Source: Oikopleura dioica (taxonomy: Eukaryota > Chordata > Appendicularia > Copelata > Oikopleuridae). From it: DNA of 64,000 bases. Under the pieces are notes generated by a model. That model was given only the letters and a program-made list of their open reading frames with translations, was not told the origin of the DNA and did not search any database. The stretch covers positions 7,634,501 through 7,698,500 of the forward strand of contig OU015568.1 in assembly GCA_907165135.1 (NCBI GenBank). Direction: 5' to 3'. The translations under genes and the position numbers were made by a program. Below are positions 10,536 through 22,235 of this stretch, one piece after another. Each line of letters begins with the position of its first letter. Positions within the stretch are counted from its first letter, which is position 1.

Positions 10536-10906
10536 ATGAAATTTTCGGACAACTGGTACGCCGATAAAGCCGCAAAAGGCTCACTTGCTGTTGTCGGTGG
10601 AATGGTTGCTGCTCCAGTCGTCATGGCAGGAATCGGTTTCACTGCCGGCGGTGTCGCGGCTGGCAGTTTCGCCGCTGCAGTTCAATCCGGCATTGGATGC
10701 GTCGCAGCTGGGTCAGCATGTAAGCATTGGAAAAGAGAGAATACTTATAAGAAACATTGATTAAAGTCGCTGGTGCCCAGTCTGCAGCTGCAACCGGTGC
10801 AGTCGCAACTTATGGCGCAGTTGCCGGTGGCGTTGGCTACGTTAGTTCGCATCTCTTCCAGAGTTCCAAAACCGACAAAAAACCATGGCTATCCTGGTCG
10901 AAATAA
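10536..10906 (+). CDS. IFI6/IFI27 (ISG12)-like small membrane protein, copy B
   Basis: Two exons, 10536-10719 and 10767-10906, with a 47-bp intron in phase 1. It shows the same order of motifs as copy A (DKAAKGS, GGMVAAPV, GFTAGGVAAGSFAAA, SGIGCVAAGS, AAATGAVATYGAVAGG), then a longer lysine/serine tail. About 100 residues, largely two hydrophobic helices. It is a tandem paralogue of copy A and gives the unfilled site for the element there. Confidence 0.85.
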
Positions 10907-11104
10907 CTCTTCACCTTCTGCTTGAAAATTTTTGACTTTGAAAATGATAAATTATCTTATTTTTTAACAAAAATGTTTCTAGAACATCGTCCAAAATTTA
11001 TGTTTTCGAGCATCAACTCTTCAGTTTACAAGGAGCTCGTCCAAGGGTAAGACAAAAACTTCAGAATAAGGGAATGATCAATTTTGATATTAGCGCAACG
11101 CAAG

Positions 11105-13105
11105 ATGGTGTTCAAATGGACAACGAACAAGAAGATGTTCAAGATGGAAGATAAAATCAAGAATATCGTCGAGCATGCGACCAAGGAACGACATCTTCGA
11201 CGGCAGCGAAAAGTTTCTGACGTAAGTTCACTCATTCTGTTCCCAAAGCAAACTTTTCTGTTCAGCAATATTCCGAGTCTGAGGATGAGGAAGAAGCTAA
11301 CTACCAGGAGCTTATCAAGTCAGCTTATGCGATCAAGAAGGAAGCCAAGAATCGATCCTTCGCGGACGTTTATTACAATATCGCGAGCAACAGCCTCGAG
11401 AAGGAAAAATCCCGCCTCTACAAGGAATTCGAGGAGCTCCAGACAACGGCTAATCTCTTGAACTCCAAATCGGTAAATTCTACTTTCAAAATCAACAAGA
11501 AATAGACCGATTTTGTAGCATCGTAAAGCTGACTTGCGAAATATTGAAAAGCTCCGGGAACTCGTCCGAGGACAGGACACTGTTGACGAACAAATTGAAA
11601 ATGAAAAGCAAAGGTAAACAAGAATCCGTTCTAGAGACGGATTGGCAATAATTATTTCAGAATTCGCGCTGTCGAAGATGAACTGGACCGTGTTGAAAAA
11701 GCCACGACCCAAAAGCGCAAGGAGATTGGCGGAATCAACAACTCTCATATCAAGCAGCAGCAGACGACGCATTCCATCAAGTGCCTCGAAGATCGACTCC
11801 ACAAGACTACCGTGGAGTACAACGAGCTTACCGCCGAGAACAACCGGCTTCGAGAGGGTATTGATCACTTGCGAAAGGAGCGAAAGAAGTTCAATACCCA
11901 GTACAAACGATACAAGTCCCAGCTCAACTCTGCTAAGGTAAAATTTTAATTCTGAAAAAAGTGGCTTCAAATTTTCTTCAGAATGAGCAGCGAAGCTTGA
12001 CTGAGAAGTCGATGATCGCTTTCGATCAAACGGACGATGCCAACTCCAAAATGGCAGCCGTCAGCGAGCGTGAGTCCAAGAACAACGCTCAAAACATGAA
12101 CGAGTTGCGAGAGCTTCTCCGACACATCGACCACGACACTTCTGTGAAAGATTTCCTCGTCACCAAGTCGAAGGACCGATCTGCCCAGGCTGAGGCGCTT
12201 GCGCAGAGCCGCCGAGCCGCTGCGCAGAACAAGTTTGAAGCTTCCGCGGAGAAGACGCTGAACGAATATCAGAATGCGATCAAGGAGGTTCAAGAGCTCA
12301 CCGGAGCTAATTCCTTCGAGGGCATCGTCGAGCATTACTTGAAGATGGAGGAGGCCAACTACGCCAAATTCAACTGTAAGTCCTACCTTATCTTTGTTGT
12401 TTCTCAATGTTATTTCTAGTCATCAACGAGATGACGAATCAGCTGCAAGAGACCGAGGACAAGATCAAGCTCATCAAGCAGGAAGTCGCCGCCCTTACCG
12501 CCGCTTCCGACCGATCTGTCGAAGAGTCTCAGCGACAACTGAACGCGCTCAAGCTCGACCGAGACGGAATCAAGGCGTCCATCGAGAACACGGCCAACGC
12601 TGCCGACGATTCTCAAAAGAAGTCTCCAAGATCAGCTCGACGATTTTGGATATTTTCAACTTCTTGGAATGCGACAAGAAGGAAATTGAGTCGCGACTTG
12701 GAAGCGACGCTGCTGGAGTTGATCCTCAGAGTCTGCTCATGTACATCTCTGGCATGGAAGCTAAGGTAAAAGTCTCCTGTTTTATCAAAAATTTAACAGT
12801 TTCAAAAGGTCACCGACATGATTGCTGATCACTTGTCTTTCAACGCGCTGACTGAAAGCCGCTCCGACGAGAGCCAAAAGTCCAACTCCGCGAAGAAGTC
12901 CACTTCTTCCAAGAGCGTCAAAGCGCCCCACGTCGTCGACCTGATCAAAACCGACGAGGTGGACGTCGACACCGAAGCCGTCATTCCAGTCATGAACATT
13001 CGACAACTCGCCGCTGTCAGCATCGTCGAAAAGGAGATCGAACGAGAGCGAGAACGACAAGCTCAACTGGCTTCAGAGAAGAACGCTACTCCGAAAATCA
13101 ATTAA
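11105..13105 (+). CDS. CCDC63/CCDC114 (ODAD1)-type outer-dynein-arm docking coiled coil
   Basis: Seven exons: 11105-11221, 11266-11472, 11519-11613, 11661-11937, 11982-12375, 12420-12765, 12809-13105. The protein of about 575 residues is nearly all coiled coil, with the family block CLEDRLHKTT..YNELTAENNRLR and the following MxELRELLRHIDHD region. Members dock outer dynein arms on axonemal doublets. In exon 6 the frame shifts at about 12617: the upstream frame reads DDSQKK, while the conserved continuation EVSKISSTILDIF is one base away. No splice signals explain it. One extra A in the AAAA run would restore the frame, so it is either an assembly/base-call slip or a real mutation. Confidence 0.75.
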
Positions 13106-13907
13106 CATGCTTTCTGCACATATAACTCTTATATAATATCTAAGGCGGAAAGTCTAGATACGATTATTTTGATCATTTGTAAATAAAATTTTATTTTTCT
13201 TATTCTTGGTTCTTTGTTTTTCTTGCAGAATAAATTATTCTGAATAAGGATATAGAAATAGAGAAATAGCATAGCATATTTGCAATAAAGAAAAACAATG
13301 TCATAAAGCTGTAGAGCTAACTATGATAAAAGTTTCATTTCATGGATAAACAAAAATTGACCAGTCTTTTATATTGATAATTTAGCTGCACCAGTGGTGG
13401 CGCTATCAATGATTTCCAATCAAGAGTTTACAGTTGATTTCACGGAGTTTCAAGTCGATAAGAAATTCTGATAAGATTGCATCTCAACCTCGCATTTTCC
13501 ATCTATGAAAAAATTACACAGATAGAATGAGTTCATAAATTACGATAGCGGTTCATTGAATGTCTTCCAACTCAATATTTACGCGTTCTCATAAAATTTC
13601 AAGAGTCGCCACTTCTCCCTGTTGAGCGGGAGAATCATCACTGTTCAAACATGGACTCGTTTCTTTTTCTCCAAGTCGCAGCCGGGCCATCGCTATATGT
13701 GCACGTTTTGAAAAAGATCGACGATGCGCGCGCCCATTGTGATCGTCTACAAATATGAAAGATTGAGTTAATATTTAACCGTCTTATGCTGCGAGTGTGC
13801 ACTTGAGCTCCGTACTACGTGCTGAAGAGATTTTCTAGCTTGGATCTTTTTTCGTAAAAACGCGTTTATAAGTAAGAGAAAGAAGGAAAAGAGAGGAAGA
13901 TTTTGAG
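13106..13907. other. Intergenic, poly(A) signal then promoter region
   Basis: AATAAA at about 13182 is a plausible polyadenylation signal for the coiled-coil gene. The rest is AT-rich with no ORF or repeat I can support, and presumably holds the connexin promoter. Confidence 0.4.
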
Positions 13908-15851
13908 ATGGCGGGTTTCGGCACCGTAGAGAAGAATATGGTGGCAAGCTCAAAGTTTGCCACCTTGATGGGAAAATACTACGAAAGAATCTTTGTTGTC
14001 TTCAGATTGTTTCTAACACTTTCGATGGCAAAGGTAAATGAGTTGATACCAAAAACTGATATCAAGGAAGACTACCAGCTCAAATGTCTTCTGTAAACAA
14101 GTTTTCTTCGAGTTCAATTATGCTAGTAATTCCTAAACTGGACAGCCGCCTGTACAAATATTGGCCGTTTTCTGGCTCTATGTGAATTGATGAGTTGTCA
14201 AGTGTTGGTTAATATTCCTCCATGACGCCTGAAACTCATTTTCTTTAGCGATTTTTTCATTGTTCCAAATGCATTTTTGGTCAAGTCATTCATTCTTGAC
14301 AGACGTGAGAGACAGTCTCATGTCAGGAAGCGTTTAAAATTCTTTTTGAAGACGCGATATCTACGCAAAAGCAAATTTACATTGAATTTCACATGTATAT
14401 TTTTTACTAAACTTGATGTTGAACGGGCTTTGCTGAATGATTTTTTGTTTAGGGAAGCACGACGGATTCTGTTGGAGATATTGAATGCGATACAAATACG
14501 ATTGGATGTTCGGAAATGTGCCACAACTATTTTTTCCCATTTGCGCTTGCTCGATACTGGCAATTGCAAGTTTTCTGCGTTGGATTGCCTACGATTATGT
14601 TCATGGGTACATTAGCAGTGCCCTGAGCCTCCTCTAATCATAAATTCTAGCGTACAAGGCAAAGGTTGACATCAGCATCGCCGCATATTTGAAGGAACAA
14701 AAAGCACTGCGGGAGAAAAACGATGTCGAAGAGGATGAAATTGATAAACTTGAGCGAGAATTCGCAGAAGGCCACACGAAATTCAGAAGTCTTCAGGTAA
14801 GTCAATTATAAATCAGAGAATAAAGATGGTAGTCTAAAGATGAGTAAAACAATTTAGATCGGGAAATTCGCGGCAAGTATTTTTTCACGAATCAAAATGT
14901 TAACTCGCATGTTAGACTCCTCAGAACAAGTAGCCATATGTTTTCACGCATATAACATTTGTTTCTCGCTTTTATAAATATCAGCTGATATATTCACAAA
15001 ATATATTTAAGCTCAATAATTACTTCCCTAGTCATTTGTCATAAACTTGTTTTATAGTCTCATGTCCCCCCAAAACTCTTTCTCTGGTATTATTTCACCA
15101 CTTGGGCCCGAATGATCATCGACATCGTTTTCACCGTCTTCCAATACCGAATCTACGTCTTCAAATTTTTGATGCCAGCCAAGTTCTACTGCGAGGAGTA
15201 CCCCTGCCGAGGAGGATTGTCCGACATGGATGATGACATCTACACCACTTGCTTTATTGCTGACCATATTCAGCGGTCGATCTACATTAACATTCACTTT
15301 TTCTTTGTTTGCGTGACGATCTTGCTCTCACTCATGGACATTTACAGTATTGGAACTGAGCCTGTCCTTGAAGGTATGCCTTGAACTGAAGGACGACACT
15401 GGGAATGTCTCCAAATGTCGCCGAATGTCGCCAAATGTCGCTGAATGTCGCTGAATGTCGCCAAATGTCGCCGAATGTCGCCACTTCTTTTAGAAATACA
15501 AGCATTTCCAAAAATGAGTCGAGACATTCGGCGACATTACGCGACATTCAGCGACATTCAGCGACATTCAGCGACTTTCTCAAGGCGCCCCGAACTGGGA
15601 GATCTAAAGCATTACTGTATTTTTCAGCATGGTACAACCGAAGCTACAATCCTATCAAGAAAAACAAAGGGCCCGTCTTCTTCGATCCCTCTGGCAAAAA
15701 CGCCGACGGCTTTGTCGACATCCGAAACCTTCCCCGACAACCATCGACCCGAAACGCTGGTGGATTCGTCCAAAGCTCTGGAATCACTTACAGAACTTCC
15801 GTCATGCCGCGAACTCAAAGTGTCCTGCGCTCGAGAAGCAGAGCCTATTGA
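13908..15851 (+). CDS. Connexin (gap-junction protein)
   Basis: Exons 13908-14033, 14453-14606, 14651-14796, 15058-15373, 15628-15851, all phase-consistent. The product (about 320 residues) has four membrane helices. The first extracellular loop has the connexin spacing C-x6-C-x3-C (CDTNTIGCSEMC); the second has three cysteines (CEEYPC...TTC) followed by the helix-4 start, with IQRSIYI at the place vertebrate connexins carry a conserved loop exit. Six subunits form a connexon joining adjacent cells. The cytoplasmic tail is short, basic and ends RSRSRAY. The N-terminus is longer than in vertebrate connexins. Intron 4 holds a 10-bp-repeat MITE. Confident family call; orthology to a specific vertebrate connexin is not possible here. 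Confidence 0.9.
15390..15589. mobile_element. Short MITE made of inverted AATGTCGCYR 10-bp repeats
   Basis: About seven tandem copies of AATGTCGCC-type decamers on one side face their inverse (GGCGACATT) on the other. Ends resemble GGACGACACTGGG. Flanks TGAACTGA and CGAACTGG share six of eight bases, a plausible decayed target duplication. A second copy with a perfect duplication is at 36463-36596. Located in connexin intron 4. Confidence 0.75.
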
Positions 15852-16034
15852 AAATAAGAAATTTGCCTGCTGCATAGTTTATAGTTTAAAGACCTGTTTA
15901 CAAAATGAATAAAATAGAAATAAAAAAAACGAATAATAAGATATTATTTTATTGAGATAAAGAGCGGTGCTGAACGATCAGAAAGATAAAATTCATAGTC
16001 TAATTAGTGAACTCATAGTATTGGTTTTTGAGAA

Positions 16035-18790
16035 TTACTGAAACTTCTTGTAAATGATGATGGAGAGCGTGAGAATGCTGAAACAAATTCCAAAGACGAG
16101 GAAAACCATTGCTGAGAGTTTTCTCTTGTTATCTTTGTATGTTCCCTCCGCTAGCTTCACATAGAACAAGCTCGGAAGAATGAAGACCAGCATGGAAGAC
16201 GAGGTGGCGCCGACCAGGCCAAAGATATCACGAATGTCAGGGACGAGTACGACGAGCGTGAAACAGGTGCCAATCAGCAGGAGCATGACGGCAATGTGCC
16301 ATGCCCAGGAAAAATCGGTGACAGCATCTTTTTTTGGCCTAAAATTTTTATCGATAAGCAAAATACAATATGCAGAATGCAAGATAAAGATCTTATTCAG
16401 ATCCGGAGGAAAGATAAGCTTTCTAGCGCCAAATCTTCAGATATAAAATGCTTATTATTCATTTGATTGACCAGTTAGTAAAATGAAACGAAAAGATTTA
16501 TCACCCGTACGGGCACATTTTCTTTTATGAAAGAAACATAAAAAGAAATAAATTAATTCTTACTGTTTCCGTTTTTACTGAATTTGTACCTGGCAAGGAA
16601 GATAACCGCTCTTCGGGCAGGAAAGTGAACGATCGGCAGTGTAAGAATAACGCCAATGATGACACAGGCTCGAACAATGAGAGTAAGAACATTTGAAGGA
16701 TCGGTGTGATTGTAGGTCATCAGCAGTTCAGATTGAACGTAGTTGTAAAATGTCGAGTAGCCAAAGAGCGAGGCGAGGAAATAGAGCGAGAAGCAACTGG
16801 CGAGAGACGTCGCAGCAACTTTTTTCATTTGGCCGGCTGATTGCGACTGAATAAAACAGTAGTTGGAGGGGAGTTGCTCTTTGATGAATTACCTTGAGCT
16901 CGGCGTAAATTGGAAGAATGGCGGTATGGCAGACGAAGGAAAAGGTCATGGTAGGCATCGAGTAGACAGAGGTATCGGTAAAGTAAACCAAGTTGGTGGA
17001 GCATTCTTGTGGCTGAGGCAAATTTGAATCGGCAATAATGAAGCGCATTTATTACCTGCATATTGCAATATTGCTCAGGTAGATGGGCGGAGTGGGTACA
17101 TTCTGCGGCGATATGTCCAGCGGTTTCTTCAGTGCCGGGAATGTAAACTCCAGTTTTCAGAAGAGTCGATGCATTTGCTGGCTCCAAGTAATTATCTACA
17201 AAATTTTTTATTATCAATTAGCTAAATCGGCTTCAATATATCGGTGCGCTTATATTGAAAACAGTTTTAGTCTTAGATTTGTTTCGGTTAGTTGAAAAAG
17301 TTGATTGGGAAAGAGAAAGAGAGTGTGACTACTGAAGTTTTCACCTTGGTCTGTTGAATCTATTCTGACTTCTATAAAACGAAAAATAACAAGATTTGGT
17401 TTCGATAAATACCTTTTAAAGAATCAATATTTGCATCGTCAGCCGTGTAGTTGGAATAGAGCATAACACCGCTAGCAACAGCATCGTCAAAAAGAGGACA
17501 GGGTTCGGTGTGGAGGAAGTACTTGACGATGATGACGAGGGTGAAGAAGACCATGCAGGAGATGGAGAAGCCCGAGGTGTAGCCAAGAAAGCCAATGTTT
17601 CTGAGTGAAGAGAGGGGGAGGATGACAAAGAGAGTGACGAGCGTCAGAATGAGAGTTCCATTGGCCCACCAGGCGGGATTCATGTAAGAATTGCACAATT
17701 CATCGGCTGGGTTGCAGAGCATTGTTTTCAGGACAGAAGGAACCTCGGCTGAAAAAATGGGATCATGAAGGTAGAAAATGACGGTCCCTTTTTTACCTTT
17801 TATGATAAACAAATAGCTGCTCATTGCTCCCATATTCTGGCAAATAATACAAGCAGCGACCAAGTATCGGCCCAAATTCCCAAACGACTTCTGTCCAAGA
17901 GATTCATACGCCTACAAAGATGATAATTACATTGTTAAATTTTGGAATCATTTGGATAGACGAAGATGGGCAACGCCTATCTTTTTCAACTTTTGTGACT
18001 ATTAGTAGCACTATTGCGCACGTGGCGTTTTTACCACGGAAATCATAAAGCTAACGATGTCTGAAAGTGCAGTTTTTGACGCGCGCGCGTGATCCAACTT
18101 GTGACACAGTAATAATTAATTCAGGCGAACAGGCCCGGAGCATGGATCATGATACTGACCTTGGCACCCGTTTGCTTGCATAAATCAAGCATGAGAAGAA
18201 TTGCATAGTACGCAAGCCCTGCCACTGTGCCGCAAATAATGAAAAAGGAGAGTATTCCCATTTGCGCCATGGCATACGGCAGGCCAAGAATTCCAGACCC
18301 TATTAAATCAGTTTAAACATTTATATCATGCGCGTTAGTTTACCTAAGATGGCATTCATGAGGTTGAAAACAGAAAGGGCAAATCCAGCAGTGCCCTTCG
18401 TTGCTGATCCTCCAGCTTCCAACAGTTCATCTTTTTCTTTCATCTCTTTTTCTGAAATTTAAAAAATGGCGTAAAATTCTTTTTGAGTTATTTAATTTCA
18501 ATGAGTCAATTTCAAATAGTAGCGGAAATACGTGTTTTCTTTGGCGATTAATTCGTTCTAGGCTCGGCAGCCTGTGTAGAAAACCTGAGTCAGGGTCCTG
18601 GAAAAGCTTTGATAAAAGCCGCGCCGCGGCTTTCCTAAAAACAAAGCCGCAAAGCAGCTTCGGCAAACCGACCCGATTTTTATCAAAGCTCTTTAGGAAC
18701 CCTGACTCAGGTTTTCTACACAGGTTTTCGAGCCAAGGAATATGAATTGGGAATGATTCAGTTTATATATAATATATTACCTGATCCCAT
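16035..18790 (-). CDS. SLC38-like: SLC38-family sodium-coupled neutral amino acid transporter
   Basis: The gene begins with a 10-bp coding exon (18781-18790, MGS) and continues 18344-18451, 18160-18300, 17797-17911, 17413-17747 and further exons down to the stop at 16035. Phases agree throughout. The product of about 460 residues has eleven membrane helices with SNAT landmarks: ALSVFNLMNAILGSGILGLPYAM (split across two exons), CQNMGAMSSYLF, FSFVCHTAILPIYAELK, and the RDIFGLVGATSSSMLVF block. An ectodomain of about 90 residues with cysteines lies between helices 5 and 6. SNATs import small neutral amino acids with sodium. Intron 1 hosts a family-1 MITE. Orthology within SLC38A1/2/4 not resolved. 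Confidence 0.9.
18561..18734. mobile_element. Family-1 MITE (about 174 bp) in SLC38 intron 1
   Basis: Terminal GGCTCGGCAGCCTGTGTAG and its inverse ending TTTTCGAGCC, with an internal AAGCCGC hairpin. No clear target duplication remains. Confidence 0.8.
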
Positions 18791-19007
18791 ATTATTGCTG
18801 AGCGACACCCTTTCTTAAAGTGGCCTCTCTGTCAACTGGATCCTCGGGAGAAGTTTCGCTTGTTTGTCCAAGGCAGATAAACGCGACTGCAGATTTGCTA
18901 AGCAGTTTCCTTCTAAAAAAAGAGCTCTTGTCAGAATAAATTTCCTCTGAATTGAATGATGTTTGAAAATTCTTGCTCTCTGCACGTTTAAAAAGATTAA
19001 ATGCCAT

Positions 19008-20568
19008 CTCGGCCCGGGGCGAAATTCTATTCTGAATTAACTTCCTAGTATGCCATTGGAAAAGTCCGAGAGGAAATAAAAAGTCTCGGACACGCCGTGC
19101 ACGTTACGTAACGAACAGGTTAAACAATGAACTTTTTCAATGAGGCCTTATTCTTCAGATTGAAAGAATCCAAACGCCTGTCTAAATAATTTATTGAAAG
19201 AATGAAATAATGATTTCGAATGATTTCCCTTATCACCAACGTTGAAAATTTACATCAGATAAAAAGGTGCAAACTTAAGGGTTTAACATCCGTTATCAGG
19301 ACATCTTTCATCATGCAGGACATTTTTAGACTCTTACTAAGCAAAAAATAATTAAAAATATAAAATCAAAATAAATTAAGAAAATAAAATTAAAGGAATT
19401 AAATTATTTTAAAATATTTTTTATATTTTAAAAATAATTAATTCTATTAAAATTTACAATATTTTTTTATATAAAATATATTTTTTTTTATTCAATAAAA
19501 CTAATTATTTAGTAAAAAATTAATTACAAAGTGTACCCATAAAAAAAAATTGATTTCCTACCTGAAACGAAGATTTTTCCCTCTCAAATGAAAATTTATC
19601 TTCTGCGTTTTTTCTTTTTTTTTTGATAGTTTGAGGTTCGTTTTTTAATTGCTGAATAGGTAACAAAGTTCTGAGTTCAACTAGTTGAGAATCAAAGTAG
19701 GCGTGTGTTTGATTTTTATCTTCTTCGTTGAGTCCCATTAAAAAGTCTCTTTGATTTCAACAATTTTGTCGATTGCATAACGGAAAAAAGATGGAAAATG
19801 TCTTAAGGTGTCACAAAACAAAAAGAGTCAATTTGTAAGCGCTCCTCCCGTCAAAAAGCTACTAGCCTATTTAGATTATTGATTAAGGCTTTAAATTGTC
19901 CTACTTGGGCAGCTTTGGTTTGGATTGCTGGTTTTATTATTTATCGAATGAGTTGACAAAATTATCTGCTCAGATGAGGATTCATCATTTTCCTCAGCAC
20001 TATTTATTTTTTGAAGAAGAAAATTCGACTTTCAAAACATGGCAAAAGCGCTAAAATAGTTACCTTGATTGATGTCGACCTGGAAAAAAGCTCTTTTATT
20101 TGGAAATTAAACCAGAATGAAAATGAATTTGGAATATTAGATTCCCTGATTTATATAAACCTTCCCACGCAGATGAAACGTGCCGTCATTTTCACGATGA
20201 CGTTTATACAGACTCACAATTTGTCTGAGTATGCTCTTGCTTTCAAGACTTGAAATAGTACTAAGTTTCTTTATTAACTTTATCAACTTTGAAGTTCGAA
20301 TACCTTCGATCTAGTTCAAGATTCCAAAGATTATTTCGAAATTTTTCGCAATCAAAAATAAATACAGTAAGTGTGGCCTAATAAGATCCATGTGATTTTT
20401 TGATGGAAAATAGTTTGAGAATCGAGTTTTGAGATTCTTCTATTTGGCCTCTTCCTTACCTTTGACCCGCTTTCAAGAGTTCTGTAGTCCTGTGACAGTA
20501 CTTTGATCGTGCCATTGTGGAATTCCATGTTCCAGCAAGAGTACAAAGGTCAGGCTGCACTTTGGCTG
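19008..20568. other. AT-rich intergenic region
   Basis: 19320-19560 is almost pure A/T with short homopolymers. One ATG-initiated minus-strand frame at 19520-19738 (MGLNEEDKNQTH...) runs to a reasonable donor (CAG|GTAGG near 19562), so it could be the first exon of a small gene. I found no partner exon. The plus-strand frame at 20011-20253 lacks an ATG start. No other feature seen. Confidence 0.4.
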
Positions 20569-20577
20569 TATAAAAAG
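20569..20577 (+). promoter_or_regulatory. Putative TATA box of the SET-domain gene
   Basis: TATAAAAAG lies 62 bp before the ATG at 20639 in otherwise GC-mixed sequence. Spacing fits a short 5' UTR. Inference from position only. Confidence 0.4.
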
Positions 20578-20638
20578 AAACGCCCTCGGACTGGCAGCGC
20601 ATTACAGTTTTTCTCCCTGACACTATCTGAGCCAAAAT

Positions 20639-21941
20639 ATGCCTGCAACAACGGTAGCGGTCGAAAACAACCACAGTGTGATCGAGCAGGGAGAGGTCAA
20701 TCCGAAGCTCCTTCCACGTGAACTTTTCGAAGGCGAAGTCAAAAGAGCCAATGAATTCGGTGAGGTAAGCGACAGGGAATTTGCAGTAGATTCTCAAAAC
20801 AGACAGACTGAAAATGATAGTTGTATAACTCGTTCTCGCCGGTTTGCATGCTATCACGGCGCTGGGGTTTTTCCACAGTTCGAATTCTTGAACTGAGACT
20901 CCTCGAACTAAACTAGTTATGCAAGAGAAGTGATGTATTCTCTAAGGGACGCTGGGAAGTGAGAAGAAATGGGTCAGAATGGCAACTAGTGGCGCTGAAA
21001 GAATATGCTCCTGGAGACCTGGTTCTCACTTCGAAGGAAGGGTTAATTTAATTTTTGAACTTTGCAACCGTTGATCAAAATGTTTTGGTCGAAAAAAGCT
21101 GATTAAAAATTGAAAAATTGAACTCATTTGGAGAATATCAGCAGCGGTCCCCAGCGGACTTCTCATACGATCCAAACGGATAACGAGATGCATGTGGTCA
21201 TGAACCTTCCATGTATGTTCGTACAGTTACTTATGTACAGAAGATCTGGGCTGGGGAAGCTGTGTAGAAACCCTAAGTCAGGGTTCTGAAGGAGTCGTTT
21301 TATTAGCCGCGTAGCGGCTTTTCAAAGAACGAAGCCGCAAAGCGGCTTCGCCAAAAAAACCATTCTCCAGAATTGAAAAAATAGACTGAGATGGAAGTTT
21401 TGGCGAAGCCGCTTTGCGGCTTCGTTTTTTGAAAAGACGCTACGCGGTTTTCATTACGACTCTTTCAGAACCCCGACTCAGGCTTTCTACACAGGTTGCC
21501 GAGCCGAGCATCATAATAACGAGTTCTCGTTGTAGGTAGATTCTTGAATCATTCCTGTGAGCCATCACTTGGGCCGTGGGATAACGACTGCGAGTCGTTC
21601 GATTTCATCGCCTTGAAGAAGATTCAAAAGGGCGAAGAGCTTACTTTTGACTACGACACTACAGAATTCAAGGTTCTCACCAGCTAAGAATAGATTTTAC
21701 GATTTACTAACTCTGTTTTGTTCAGGTCGAAAACTTTCCCGAAAAATGCCTCTGCGGAGCCAGTTCCTGTCGAACAACCATCAGTGGCTATTTAGGATCA
21801 GAAGGACAGGTCAATTTAGAAAATTATCGAATTCTTGTTCAAATCGAGCGAGTAAGATTGTGGCCATTGACCTTGGACAAAGAAATCATTCGAGAAAGAT
21901 ATGGAAAGTACATCGCTCGATATCTAAAATCGAAAAATTAG
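20639..21941 (+). CDS. SET-domain protein (putative lysine methyltransferase)
   Basis: Exons 20639-20764, 20947-21041, 21142-21212, 21536-21672, 21726-21941, in phase. The product (about 215 residues) shows the catalytic core of SET enzymes: RFLNHSCEPS (the NHS/C pseudoknot motif) and GEELTFDYDTTEF with the conserved tyrosine. A post-SET-like zinc motif follows: CLCGASSC. It opens WEVRR..LVALKEYAPGDLVL, typical of the SET N-part. It is short for a histone methyltransferase and lacks pre-SET, SANT or reader domains. Substrate unknown. Intron 3 contains a double-hairpin family-1 element. Confidence 0.75.
21246..21505. mobile_element. Family-1 MITE with two tandem hairpins (260 bp)
   Basis: Ends CTGGGCTGGGGAAGCTGTG and inverse ..GTTGCCGAGCC. 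The interior carries two AAGCCGC/GCGGCTT hairpins rather than one, suggesting internal duplication. Located in the third intron of the SET gene. Confidence 0.8.
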
Positions 21942-22046
21942 ATTCAACAGAAAATTTGAAATTGAATAAATTCAAGAAAATAATCGACTCTGTTTCTTTG
22001 CACGCATCAAAACCATTTTTTGGCAGCACGACACGTGACATGACAT

Positions 22047-22235
22047 CTGGGCACGGAAACCTGTGTTGAAAACCTGAGTCAGGGTCCTAGAAAAGCTTTC
22101 AAATAAAAAAGGATTGAAATGGTAGTTTTGGCGAAGCCGCTTTGCGGCTTCGATTTTAAAAAAGCCGCGAAGCGGCTATTATCGAAGCTTTTCCAGGACC
22201 CTGAGTCAGGTTTTCAACACAGGTTGCCGATCCCA
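22047..22235. mobile_element. Family-1 MITE (about 189 bp)
   Basis: CTGGGCACGGAAACCTGTG and its inverse ending GGTTGCCGATCCCA, with the AAGCCGCTTTGCGGCTTCG palindrome inside. Downstream of the SET gene. Confidence 0.8.

Noticed and set aside
11320..12407. Long minus-strand open frames opposite the coiled-coil gene.
   Set aside because: Antisense shadows of codon-biased coding sequence; the plus strand has phase-consistent exons and family motifs.
15405..15590. A CRISPR-like or minisatellite array of ATGTCGCC units.
   Set aside because: Units have no unique spacers and face each other as inverted arrays with element ends, as at 36463, so this is a MITE in a eukaryotic intron.
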